From Hybos culiciformis (lineage: Eukaryota > Arthropoda > Insecta > Diptera > Hybotidae): a stretch of DNA of 64,000 nt. How positions within the stretch are numbered: position 1 is the first letter of the stretch; every line of letters begins with the position of its first letter. Below, in pieces: positions 1-12,463 of this stretch. Where the stretch lies: assembly GCA_964007475.1 (NCBI GenBank), contig OZ023275.1, forward strand, positions 8,597,829 through 8,661,828, given 5' to 3'. Position numbers and translations under genes: made by a program. The notes under the pieces were generated by a model that saw only the letters and a list, made by a program, of their open reading frames with translations, searched no databases and had not been told where the DNA came from.

Positions 1-511
1 ACTTTTAATATTTTAATATTCATATAAAGAACCTTGAATCAATTTTTATATATGTACCTACAATCAAATCGAAAATATTTAATATACAATTTTACGAAAC
101 TTTAAATTAAAAAAACAATATTATAAAATAATTTTTTTTTTTTTTGATATTGAGGAAAATCGTGACGATAAATAAATATATATTTAGGTATATAAAAATG
201 ATATATGTATTAAAGAGCTGCGCAGGAAAATATTTAATATTTTTCTTTTTTTTTTATTGAAAATATTAATATGCCAGCTAACTAAAATATCTAAATCAAT
301 TAAAATCAATTTTATAATTTCTTTTAATAATGATGACTAACGAAAGAAATGAATGTAGGCGCCAGTTAAGGGTTTTTTATTACCAATTATATGGTTAGAA
401 ATTATTTTTTTTTTCTTCTATGTTTGAATTATACATACTTTCTACAAATCATAAGTACATCAAGAATATTAAATATATGTTAAAAATTTTGAAGAATAAA
501 AACATATCTCA

Positions 512-613
512 TCATATCAATTTCAGTTTAAGGTATACATTCTTACTTAAACCAGAATCAGCATCATCAGAAACACAATTTGAACTAGAGTTTTCACATA
601 AATAAGAATCTGA
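512..613 (-). other. possible coding scrap, Ser/Asp-rich
   Basis: Gene not recognised. Read on the minus strand, 34 codons including the stop give a Ser/Asp/Asn-rich peptide (core ENSSSNCVSDDADSGLS) whose composition is unlike the Phe/Leu/Lys translations typical of this window. A TTCAG acceptor-like site lies just upstream on the same strand (minus strand near 608-612), and a GTAAG donor-like site lies inside (minus strand near 541-548). Further upstream, about 620-740, other minus-strand frames give short Ser/Glu/Asn-rich pieces broken by stops. That could be a decayed transposon or host ORF, or chance. The plus strand is also open over 420-605, which weakens the call. Confidence 0.15.
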
Positions 614-1101
614 ATTTCAAATTTAGAAAATTTTATATTAAATTTTTAACTCTGATGTGATACTGACGCCAGATTACTGTTTTCTGTAGCTAAATTTCTA
701 CTCCATAATATATATTAGATTCTGATTCCTTATTCGTTTTTATGGCTTGGAGTATGTATACAGGTTACAAGCATGTTAGAAGAAAAATTTGTCATATTTT
801 AAGTATTTTGTATCAAAATTATCACGTTTTCAAAATTTTGCATAGAAATTAAAGCATTTTATGCAAAAAACTTAATTATAATAAGGTATAAATTTAAAAA
901 ATTAAAAAAAAAGTATTTTAATCTCATTAAACGATTTATTAAAAAAAACGAAAAACAAAGTGAGGGAATTTCTTAAATAAATTATTGCAAATAAACTAAG
1001 TTGTATAATGAAAACTATATAAATACTAATCATATACATATATAGTTAAGACTTTCAAAATTTTCTTAACAAAATAATGAACAACAAAATAGATAATTTC
1101 A

Positions 1102-1230
1102 TTGAGGTGAAGGATGAAACTTATTGAACATAGTACAATGAACTTTTGAAAATAAAATGAAAAAAAAAAAAAAAACTTAACATACGAGTAAAGCATAAAA
1201 AAAAAAAATCTGTGGTGTCCTTCACCTCAA
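1102..1230. repeat. 13-bp inverted repeat spanning 129 bp
   Basis: TTGAGGTGAAGGA at 1102-1114 is exactly reverse-complemented at 1218-1230. The interior is A-rich. This is the size of a very short MITE, but no target-site duplication is visible outside the arms, so only the inverted repeat is claimed. Confidence 0.6.
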
Positions 1231-2142
1231 CATTTAACATAAAAATTTAATTTTAGTTTTTATTTGATCAAGTTATAGACAAAATAAAAAAAGCTTTGCC
1301 AAATAGAAAAACTTCTTTATTCATCACACACGTTTTTTTTTTGTTTGTTTGTTGCTTTCAAATTTTGTATTATGCGATTTATGAATTTAATGATCTCATA
1401 CATAACTATATATAAAATTAATTATAAGTTCTTTCAATTTCAGCACTGTATATAATTTGATATTTTAATATGAATATTCTCATAAAGTTCAATGTACAAC
1501 AATATAGACTAAGCGGACTATATTTTTAGTGACGGAAATTATAATTCCAATCCACGCTTAAACCCAGAAGCTTAAACTCAAAACCTCATAAAATATATTT
1601 TTATTTGTCAATTATGGAACTTTTAAAGTACCTAAAAAATAATTCTACTTAGTCTCCCTCCTTAAAAAACGTTCATTATCTGATCCAAAAGAGACAATCA
1701 TAATTTTCCGATTTTCCTCCTTTTTCAGATGCGGAAAAGAAATAATAAGCTTCTTATATAAACCACCACATACTTCGCATTAAGAAAATACATAGGTTTT
1801 TTTTCTTTTGTCGATTTCGCACACTTTTTGTGGTTAAAAATTTAGTATGTATAGAGTAATCAAAAAGAAATTTTGGATAATGTGTAAATTTTATTTTAGA
1901 TAAAAAATTTCACATAATATTTTAAGACATCTTAAAATAAAAATAATTGCTTATTTTCATAGTAAATATTTAAAGCCAGAGAAACATATATTATATATTA
2001 TGAACCTCTTGATTGTATTAAAATCCACATAAGCAGTGAAATTTAAACTTTAAGAAGTTCCTAATTCAATTTTGAGTTTTATAAAATACAAAAAAAAAAA
2101 AAAAAGAAGACATAATATGCATGTAGAATAATATAGGGTTTG

Positions 2143-2169
2143 AAATTATTAACAAGTTTTTGAATTTAT
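2143..2169 (+). repeat. 27-bp direct repeat, copy 1
   Basis: An exact 27-bp match to 4193-4219 in the same orientation, exactly 2,050 bp apart. The sequence is AT-rich but not simple-sequence (it contains AACAAGTTTTTGAA). Flanks do not match, so the copies are not ends of an obvious LTR element. Confidence 0.7.
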
Positions 2170-2380
2170 GAATTTGTATAGTAGTGTTTTCTTATTTCAT
2201 GGATTAGGATCGTCAATGTTCTTATATTTAAGTTACAGTTTTTCACATTAATTGACTTCGATATTCTCTCAACTCTCGTTACAAGTTAGTATTAGATCAA
2301 CTAGGTCCTAGGTGAATATTGTGGTGATTAGTGTTCAGTTTTAAAACTAGTTGAAAATGACAATATTAAATTCTTTAAAC

Positions 2381-2690
2381 CGGTGGTCGGCAAACCGTCG
2401 ATCGCAATCGACTGATCAATCAATCGACTGTTCAAGATTTTCTAGGTCGTTTTATTATATATCTATTTTATATTTTTGTATTCCACAAAAAATGTTCACT
2501 GCATTTTGCAACTTCAAGAATACATATTTATAATTCTATTTTCAGAAAAACTACACCAACAAAAATTTGTATGTACCTAGTTTGGTTTTTGAACATTAAA
2601 ATAAATTAATTTACAATTTTTAAAAACGTGGTCGATCATACGACTATTAACTTTATCTGAAGTGATCTTTCTACTAAAAAGTGCTGTCTG
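2381..2690 (+). mobile_element. hAT-type MITE relic, right end uncertain
   Basis: The left end reads CGGTGGTCGGCAAACCGTCG, close to the CAGTGGTCGGCAAACC style of hAT superfamily termini. It is followed by reiterated GTCGATCG/ATCGACTG words and, near 2630-2650, GTGGTCGATCATACGACTA, which resembles the same subterminal words. The expected right terminus (GCCGACCACTG-like) is not intact and no 8-bp duplication of the left flank (CTTTAAAC) was found. The element is therefore either truncated or diverged, and the end given is approximate. Confidence 0.4.
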
Positions 2691-2699
2691 TAATTCTCA

Positions 2700-5600
2700 G
2701 TTTAAAAAAAAGTTTCAAATCGTTGGGCCTTAGTATAATCATTGGGCCGTAATAAAAATATTCAGATTATTGAAATTTGGTATTTTCTGTTGACAGTCTA
2801 ACACCAAAATCACCAAAATAAATATACGTTCATTTGACAATTGGGCCAGACTTAGAAGCAAATACCAATAATGTAAATTTTCATATTTTTTACCTACAAC
2901 TATCTTAATTAAAACTTTAAAAAAAAAACTTTAAAAATTAAAAGTAAAGCTTTATAATAAAAATATCAAAAAAAAAAAAATTATTTATTTTACTGAGATA
3001 AAGATATCTTCGTAATTTATACTTCGTTGGCCAATGAAATTAAAACAATATTATAGTAATGCAACGATTTTTGACGAAGTTCACAAAGTGAGAAGAAAAT
3101 GTGTACGCAAGTTGTTATGCCAAAAAGAACTATCGTCAGTATGAAAATATTTTTAAAAAAATTATAAACGCGTTTCGTTTTCTACATTTTGACATCTAGG
3201 TACACAACACATTGATCGGTATCCATTAAAACTTTCTAAAAATATATAAATTTTATATAAAATTTATGTCGACACTTGGCCATAGTTCAGACTCATTTAC
3301 ACCCGAAATGGTTTAGTCGAGGTGAAAGTGAACGAAATTGCGCATATTCTGGCTTCCAAAGAATCGAAATCGTTTTCGTTGTTTATTATTTATTATTATT
3401 TTAGAGGAGTATGGATGGACGTTTTAATGATAAAAACATACAGTCGGTTCTTTCATTTTTGATTGAAAGCGGGAATAATAAGAATATAAAATAAGTAAAT
3501 ATTATATAAAGCAACATTAGTTTAATAGAATGAAAGAAACATTTTTGTAAGATTTTAGTACAGTATTTTTTTGGACAATTTCATTAGAAAATACTATTCA
3601 ACCATATTTTAATTCTAAAATAAATATATACATATATAGTATACAGTATCTATTTTTAATTTTAATTTAACATAAATTAATAACCATAAATATTATTAAC
3701 ATTACATCTTTCTACATTCTACTAATCTAATTAGATTAAACAATTTCCCCATTTCTGCAGAATACCTTTTAAATGAGAAATGTACGTACGTTATATAAAA
3801 AAAAAATTATATTATATCTTATATTATTGCTGTTGTTTTTAATTCGTGATTATTATGAAAAAAAAAACAGATTTCTACTTTTTAATTTATGCGAAAAATT
3901 TATTTAATTTTTGTATTTTTATCGTCGCGGATATAAAAATTTATAAAATTGAATCAAAAAATAGAAAAAAATGTGTGTTCTTTTAGAAAATTTTTGAAAT
4001 ACATACATAAACAACAAATTAAAAATATGATATCAGTTTTAAATACGATTTCAATTAGAAAAAATATGGGTTAATTGTTTTGATATTCAAAATAAATAAT
4101 TTTGATAAAATAATTATGTACATATTTTTGTTTTACAGAATTAACAAGTTACAAAATCCAATCACAATAGTAGTTCATCAAACAGCAATGAAAAATTATT
4201 AACAAGTTTTTGAATTTATTTCACTTTAAGGTTCTATGAAATTTCTATTTCACATACGTAGATTTTTTTCGAAATTAAAAAAAAAAGAAAAGTAAAATAT
4301 ATATTAATTGCGTTATTGAAAAGACACGAAAAAAATTAATTATTTAATTTTTATCCTGATGTGAAACACGCAATTGTGATGTAAAACTAAAATTATTAAT
4401 AAATTATTATTTTTCTAAAAACTAGAATTTTCAATTTGTTTTGATTTTAAAAACATGCAATTTTATTAACGCCTCTTTGTTCAAGTATATCATTATTATA
4501 AAATACATATTGATAAAGATTAGCCTAGAAATTGTTAACAAAGTTAGACGACAACTTTGGTACTTACTTAGAGAAAGAATACATTTGCGATGTTTGAAAG
4601 TTTAAAAAGATTTAAAATCCTTAAATATTAAATTTGGAAAAAAGTGATTACCGTTGTACGCAATTAGTACAGCTGAAAAATGAACAGAATAAGTTAAAAA
4701 AGTCGATGTCGGAATAAAGTGCTGTTGGGAGTTTCAGAATATCGTGATCGATGTATAGAAATTCGAAGAAATTTACTCAAATAGTTTTCCTTGAAAAGGG
4801 ATATTGAAATTGTTTTCTAAATATTATGTATAATATTTCTTGTCTGCGCTAATAAAAATAACTAAATGTGATATGTTGTTAAATGTAATATATGATATCT
4901 TTAGTTGCAAATAGATGCATCATAATTTGAATCACATGTGTAAGGCACATAGTTTAACTTTAAGTTTATAAATTATTATGTTTTGTAAAAATATATAGTG
5001 TTGTCATTAAAATGTTTCGTGTTGTAACCTAAAGAAGATTATCTCGGCTTCGAAAATTTTTGATTTAATATTTGATAATTTATAAAAATTGTATGTAAGA
5101 AATCTAATTATTTCCACCTATAAAATCCAATTAACGAATAGTTCACGCTACTGTATATTATTATAGTACATACAGAAGAATGAAAAAGGATGCTGAAAAA
5201 TATAAATGGAAAATATATACATATTTTTTTTTGTAAATAACAATAAAAAATAAAACATAATCCTCTTGAGACGTTTTTTTTTTTTTTGTAGATTTATTTC
5301 AAACATTTAAAAGATAAAATAAATTCGCACTGAGGAAATCAACAAAAAATTAAAAATCGTAATAATCATTTTAAGTAGAGAAATTATATGCTTATGAAAT
5401 TAATGTTCATCACATGCATATAAGTAAATGTATAAGTACGATGAACAATATATTTTTTTAATAAATTAAACGCGGATAAAAAGTTTTATAAAATAAAAAA
5501 ATTACCGAAAAAAAAAATATTAATTAATTTATTAGTTTATGGTCTTTGTGGTGAGTTTCAAATGGATTCGAATATGTGCATTGATACTACTTGTGTTGAT

Positions 5601-8600
5601 AAAGTTAAATTGATTTGTTTGCATTTGATTAGATTAATATTGTTGATAAAACGAACTGTTGCATTGGGCAATTATATATATTCAGCGCATATATATATTT
5701 TTGTGTAGTTTGTACAGTTCATATGATTGATATTTTTCTTATTCAAAGAGACCCTTAGGCTTATAAAAAATTTAAATGTTCAAAATCTTCCGGGTCGGTG
5801 TACAAATTTAAGTTATACCATTTGAAAAGCAATTTAATGTAGATAATAATATCAGCTATTTGAATTTTTACGCTGCGATGACGGAAAGTGCCTTTAAAAG
5901 CAAAAATAAAAACTATAAAAAAAAAATTTTAAATTTCATAAATACAAAAGAAGAATTTTCCAACTCTAGTTACTGTAAGTTAACGATTTAAAAATCCATA
6001 AATTTATGTTAGTAGTTTGAAATTTTTATGGCAGTTTTTTATTACATTTTGAGATTATAAATTGTTACAGGGCAAACATTAATTTTGTTCCTATTTTCAT
6101 TATTTATTTTAATGATTGGAATGGTTGATATAATGTGTAAGTACATAGCCGAAAAACAAATTTATTTACAATTCTATTTATTATAAATAATATTTAAATA
6201 TAAGATTTAGTTTTCATTTTTTAATTAATCATATTTGAACATATTGATTAATATCCGGACTAAGTTAAAAACAAGATCTGTTAATTTTTTTTTTTTTTGG
6301 AAAAAACCAAATTATTATAGTTAGACTCTGCAACCTGAATAGCGTACATAAAAACTGAGTATAAGGATATTAAGTATGGAAATAATAGTGATTTAAGTTA
6401 TATAATTGAAAGTGTGGGCGGTTTATATGAACATAAGTGCAGCTTTACACTATATTTTGATAAAGCATGAGTATTTTTAGCTTTGCTCAAAAAAAAAATT
6501 AACTTCTTGAATTTACCGCATAAAAAAATTATTTTTCTATGTCATTATTTTGTAAAATTTGCACATTATGTGTATACAAAATAGTATTATAGCTAAAAGC
6601 CAATACAGTTAAATGTACTTTTATGCTTTCAAAACTTTTATTATTATTTTATTAAATTCAAATTATTCCCTTTTTTTTTAAAGATAATGTAAAATTTTCT
6701 GTGAAGATGTTAACACAAATTATTATGTGAATATTATATATAGTATATTGAAAAATCTTAATATCCAACACTTTTTATGCAGAAAACATGATTTCAGTTT
6801 ATTTTTTTCGTTTAAAGTTATAAAACATATTTTTATAGTATAATGTTGATGAAAAATTTTATGTATATGCTTCATCTACTATGTTGGCAAATCTATGTTT
6901 TTTTTTCTTTCTTATTATGAGTGCATATTCACTTTTTATGTACACTTACTTACTGTACAGATATAATAATATATATGTGTATAAATAAATTATAAGTACT
7001 GTGTTTTCATTCAACAATGGTCATAGTATGTTTAAAGGTTGTTAATTTTTAATTTTCAGTATAAATAAATGTTATTTAGCTAGAGGCGCGACATCATACA
7101 ATTGATGGTTATTTAATTTTAACCAACAAGTTAAAAAAAAAACAGCAAACTGCATAGAAATGTTTAGCTTATTGCATTTTATGTATTTTAATAATGTGTG
7201 TATAGAGATGAAAGGAATCGTTCGAACATATATATACGAAAAATAACCTGAAGCTTATAAACTATTTATTCATTTACGCCACATTTAAAACTATTATCAA
7301 ACAAAATTTTTTAATAAAATTTTAAAACACATTTGTATACATAGGAAAGATTGGTTTGCACTTTTTTTTTTTTTAAATGTGTTGTATATTTATTTGCAGA
7401 AGGATATTTAAATTTTAATTTTAACATTTAAATATTCATATGGGAAAATTTTATGTTTAGTGTTTTTGGTTTTTGTTTTTGTTTTTTTTTTCGAATATAA
7501 ATTATTTTAAAATATGATAATTATGATAATTTCATGAATCTACAAAGATTTTATAAATTATACAGTTGTGTGTGAATCTCAGTTAAATATAGAAATACAA
7601 AGTAGCAAATTGGAGAAAATTGTTATCAGGCTTTTATAATTTGTTTGTTTCGTCGGAAAACTATATATAGAAAAGAAAATATTGAAAGAAAAACAAAACA
7701 AACTTTAATTTAAGTCGCAATTGTATTTATTATCAATTGTATTAACAGCCGCAATTGTAACTCAAAACGTTATAAAAATAGTTTAAGTCTAATAATTTCT
7801 ACTACTTCTAGTACACAGTTCATTCGATCATTCAATATTATTTTTAAAAAATTAATAAAAAAAAATATTTTGTTCCTTGTACATTGTAACGATCGAGATG
7901 ACGATTTAAGATTTGTAAGTCCAAAAAATTGTTTCCACAAAAAATGATTAAAAATAAAAATAACTATTTTCACAGTTTTAAAAGTTAAAAAAAATAAAAA
8001 TTGTCATATAAAATATGTATCCTATATTAAATTCATATAGTTATCAGTTGAATATTGAAAAAAAAAAATGGTTTTATAACTTTCCTCAGAATTCACGTAT
8101 ACCTACTGTATTTATATCTTTTTTTTCCTTAATGTAAAATCTTTTGAAAGGTAAAAATATACATAAAATATGTTTTTATAACCAGATTTTTTTTAAAACT
8201 TTATTGAAAATTCAGACATGAATATTTTTTCTCGATATTATATTGGAAAAGTGAGTAAGACAAGGTGGTCAGAAAATATTTTTTTCTTTAAGATTTCTAG
8301 TATGTATAACTAATGTGTATTTAATTTTTTTTTTTGTATTTTTCTGAATGAAAAATGTTTTTATTACGATTGATTTATTTATGAGATTATTTATGTTGGT
8401 TTTAAAAATGTTTAAGTAAATTTACTTAAAGATTATGTAAACTGATATTGTAAAATAAGTTGTAAATTGATTTTAGGTTGTTGCTCATTTTAAAGATTTA
8501 CACTTGTTAAACATTTAAGTATTTTGTATTTATAATTGCTTTTCTCAATGTTAAATTATAGAAAAATAATCCTTTAGGTTCTGCATTTTAATAACTCTTA

Positions 8601-11600
8601 TATGTTTAAAAATCATTTATATGTATAATCAAATAATAATAAATAAGATTTAAACAAGATTTGAGATAATAAAATTTTATATGCCTGTATATTTTGTTTG
8701 TTTAATTCAAAGTTATATATTTTATAGATTTTATATGCGTTTATTGCAGGAAAATTATATATCAACTATCTTCTGAAAATAACTAGTTTTGATTTCTTAT
8801 GAAAATTATTGAATTAATCAAATAAGTATTTTAATGAAGCAATTTAAAGAGATATTAAATTGAAATAAATTATGAGGCATTAACCTTTTAAAAAATATAC
8901 GTACAGCAGTTTATTAGCAGCTTACTTTGAAAAGTGCAGGCGAATGTCATATTTAATTTATACAGTATTTACAACTGAACTTTTATTTTTATAAAATCAA
9001 TAACAAAATATTTGAGGTACAAGTTAGCCTGTTGAAAATAAGAAATTATATTTTTCCTTCCTTTCCACTGAATTTTATGTATAAAACCATTAAATATTTG
9101 TTCTTCAAAATAATTTCACATATTGTTTGTTATACTTTTTTAAAGTTATTATTATTTACACATAACTACTCTATACTCAAAGGTACACACAATATATGTA
9201 TTTATATCTAATTTGTTGTTTATCTATCATATTTAAATAAAAATAAAAATAAAAAACAAAATAAATTAATTTAATATTTTATTTACTTAGTTGTAGTAAA
9301 TATTTTTTTTTTTGCATAATACTTATGTTTAATTTATGCTTATATTAATTTTACTTCAATTAAGTATAATAATTCATTTATTAAAAGCAAATTATTATGT
9401 TAAATATATGGTAGGCGGATAGGTATTTCAGGGGCGTTTATCTATTGAATTAATGTTTAATGTTTGCTACCTAATGATAGTGTTTAATCGAAATAGTATT
9501 TAAATGATATTAAAAGTGGAAATTATTATATTTATATTCAAAAAAAATATACTTAAAAATGTAAGATATGTACATTGTAGTTTATTTTAATTATTTACCT
9601 AGACTGCACAATAAAAATAATATATCTTATATTTTTATTTATGTTTTATACATAAAACGAAGGATAGAATTAAGGGTGCGGTATTCGTCAGAATATAGTT
9701 TTGATCTTATAATCTAAATTAATATTTTATTTATTTGATCTTAAGTTAAAGAAAATGTTAAATTAATTCTATTTGACTTTATGTACAATGAAACTGGCTG
9801 AAAAGGTTCCAAAACTTCAAATACATTATTTATAATTATCATTTAAATGAAAATGCATGTGAAAGTATCCAAAAAATTACCAATAGACTACTTACAATGC
9901 AATTAAATTTCACAACATAATAATGATCAAATAATTTTATAATTCGAAACTTCATTCATAATTATAAAAAAATAAACTGAATATACATTTTTCAATGTAT
10001 GCATGTCTAATTTATTATATCGTACAAAAAAAAGTAATATTTCATTGTTACTTTCATATAATGATATATTTTTTATCCTTAAAAAATGTATATTTCATAT
10101 TATCCTTTTTGCAAGTATGTAACAAAACTTTGTCCTCTCTATTATTCATATAAATCAAATTAAAGAAAATTAAAATGTAATAAAAACCATCAACAAAATA
10201 ATAGTCCATAAATGTTAGTTTATGACATTAAAATCGCAATCCTTTTTGTTTTTTTTTTTTTTTCTATAAAAAATTGTGTATAGTTAATAAAATATAAAAT
10301 TAATATTCCTCATTGAGAACAAATAAGTTTAGTATTTTCAATATCCAAGTGGGATATTAAAACCAGCCAGAAGTAATTATATTAATTTATTCATTATGAA
10401 AATTTCAAAATAAATAAACGTTCAGGTAATTTTATTTGGGAAATTATTGAATATATTTAATGTGTAAAATGTAAAACATTTAGTTCTTCAAATTTTGATC
10501 TTCTAAACTCTAAAGTATTGAATTCATATAGCAAGGGATAAATTATAAGACATAATAAGCAATAATCAATAATTGAAACAATTAATTTTGAAAATTTTAA
10601 ATAAATAACTTTAGATTTCATTTTCAATTTCGAATATTTTGCACAATTAATAAAATTTAACAAAGAATGGGAATTGGAATGTATTTTTATTTCTTTTTGT
10701 TTTTTTAGCTTTGCAGCATAATTTTGATTTAAATGTTAATGGTTTTTGTAGACAATAACAATGCCATATGCCAAGCTAAAATTTGGAAAATTTATATTAT
10801 CATCCTATATATCTTTTAAGTATAACATTAGTTTATAGAAAGTGTATGTAGCAAATTAAATGATGAAAATTTTTCTTCTAAGAACAAAAATCAGTTTTTG
10901 TCATTTGAAATAAAATATATTTTTTTTGATTCATTTCAGGAGAGTATTTTTTTATTTTTTTTTTTAGTCCACAGACTCCAGACAGTTTCGAAATTCTTTT
11001 CCTTTTTCCTCGAAGAAAAAAAGTAAAAGAAAAAAAAAATGAAGAAAGAAAAACTAAAACAAAAAAGAATTTATTATTATGATGAGTTCTTGTTGTCTGA
11101 AACTTTTTTATATGAAAAACGGAGAAGGATTTATAAATTTAGGTTCACAAATATTTCATAAAAATTATTCTTTTAACTATCTTCGTATTTTCTATATCCA
11201 TATAATTAGTTTTCCTATCAGCATCAAATTCACATCAGCTGTACTCATAGATATCAGTCCAGCCCCTGTATATTAGATCTGCTTGAAATAAAACCCAGAA
11301 TAGATTGTTGAAATAAAAGAAAGTTTATCAAAATTTATCAAATTCTCATTGATAAAAAAAATAAAAATTTTATATAATTTGGTATATCGTAATATTTTCT
11401 CTTATAAAATTATCGTTTACAACAATTTATTTATTATTTCGTACTTAATGTTTGACGCAGACACAATATAACAAGATATTTCTTCGAATTATTACTTTTA
11501 TACCATTTATAACTTGATTTTTCTAACCAACTAATTTTATTATATTTTTATAGCCATTTTATTACATTCGAATTGACACTAGCATCACATCTTTAAGTTT

Positions 11601-12387
11601 TTTTTTTTTAATTTTCATTGAAACATGAATGAGCAAATTATGAGCTTTGATGTTTCAATTAGAAATATAGGGATTAAAATTAGAAAGACAAACATAATGT
11701 TTTTAAATAAATGAAAAAAAAAAAATATTGTCTAAAATTTATTTACTAAATGGCTTTTCTTTGTCTAGATTTGTGTCAGACACAAATTCAAAAATTTCAT
11801 AACTTTTTTATTCATTTTTATGTATTATATACACAGCTTTCAGAAAATGTCTGGCTCATAAATATTAATGTATGATTTTCTTCTACTTATGTTCACAATT
11901 TAAATTATTTCTTTTTTTTTTTATTATTATATTTTTATATATATACGTACATACTAAAAAGCTTTACATAACACATATTTATCGACTTTTAAAAGCATTA
12001 TGTTAATTAGATAGAAAAAATTCTTCCTTAGAATATTTAAAAAGGTTCAGATGAGTTTTTTGCTTTTTTTGCATGAGAAATTTTTATTTATTTTTCATGA
12101 ATTATATAAAGAATTTGTTTATCCCATACATTAAAAAAGCTTCTAATTACTACATTGCAATAATAATGTCATGTGTAAAGAATTTTTACATAAGGTACAA
12201 TAGGTTAAACTTATGATAAATGGCATCGATACTAGAAAATATAGATTAAAGTATTTATATATAAATTTTCAAATAAGTTTTTGACATTGAGTTAAAAAGA
12301 GCGAACATTTTTTTTGGTCCTTTTAGAAGTTTTCTTAGAGTCTGTTAATTTATTAACGATTATTTAAAAAATTTAAATCGGTTTTTT
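2700..12387. other. AT-rich non-coding stretch
   Basis: Nearly 10 kb with no supportable gene. It holds poly-A/T runs (for example T14 at 5274-5287 and a T run about 10249-10263), short TA-rich stretches and the second copy of the 27-bp repeat. Open frames are short and low-complexity. A minus-strand frame of about 54 codons near 3020-3180 gives a hydrophobic peptide but has no supporting splice or start context. Confidence 0.7.
4193..4219 (+). repeat. 27-bp direct repeat, copy 2
   Basis: Identical to 2143-2169. Sequence similarity stops abruptly on both sides, leaving only the 27-bp match. Confidence 0.7.
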
Positions 12388-12463
12388 AATTTGTGAACGA
12401 CACGATTTTAATGCTGTTATTTCAAAAAATGAAGTAATTTTGTCCTAAAGTCGTTCACAAATT
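12388..12463. repeat. 14-bp perfect inverted repeat
   Basis: AATTTGTGAACGAC at 12388-12401 is exactly reverse-complemented at 12450-12463, with 48 bp between the arms. It could be a hairpin-forming or very short MITE-like sequence. No flanking duplication was recognised. Just downstream, a smaller pair (GGGAAAT/ATTTCCC, about 12490-12510) forms a second hairpin. Confidence 0.7.

Larger units (their letters stand above)
1..2380. other. AT-rich non-coding stretch
   Basis: No gene recognised. The stretch holds homopolymer tracts (T run about 132-145, A run 1160-1175, A run 2090-2105), one 13-bp inverted repeat and one possible coding scrap, both listed separately. A pyrimidine tract ending in CAG precedes position 1729 and resembles a splice acceptor, but the frame behind it closes after ten codons, so no exon is claimed. 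Confidence 0.7.

Noticed and set aside
11079..11276. Frame of 65 codons, ending beside AGTCCAGCCCCTG, which resembles the right end of the nested MITE family.
   Set aside because: No partner left end and no 8-bp duplication found; the resemblance is about 12 bases, so neither gene nor element is claimed.
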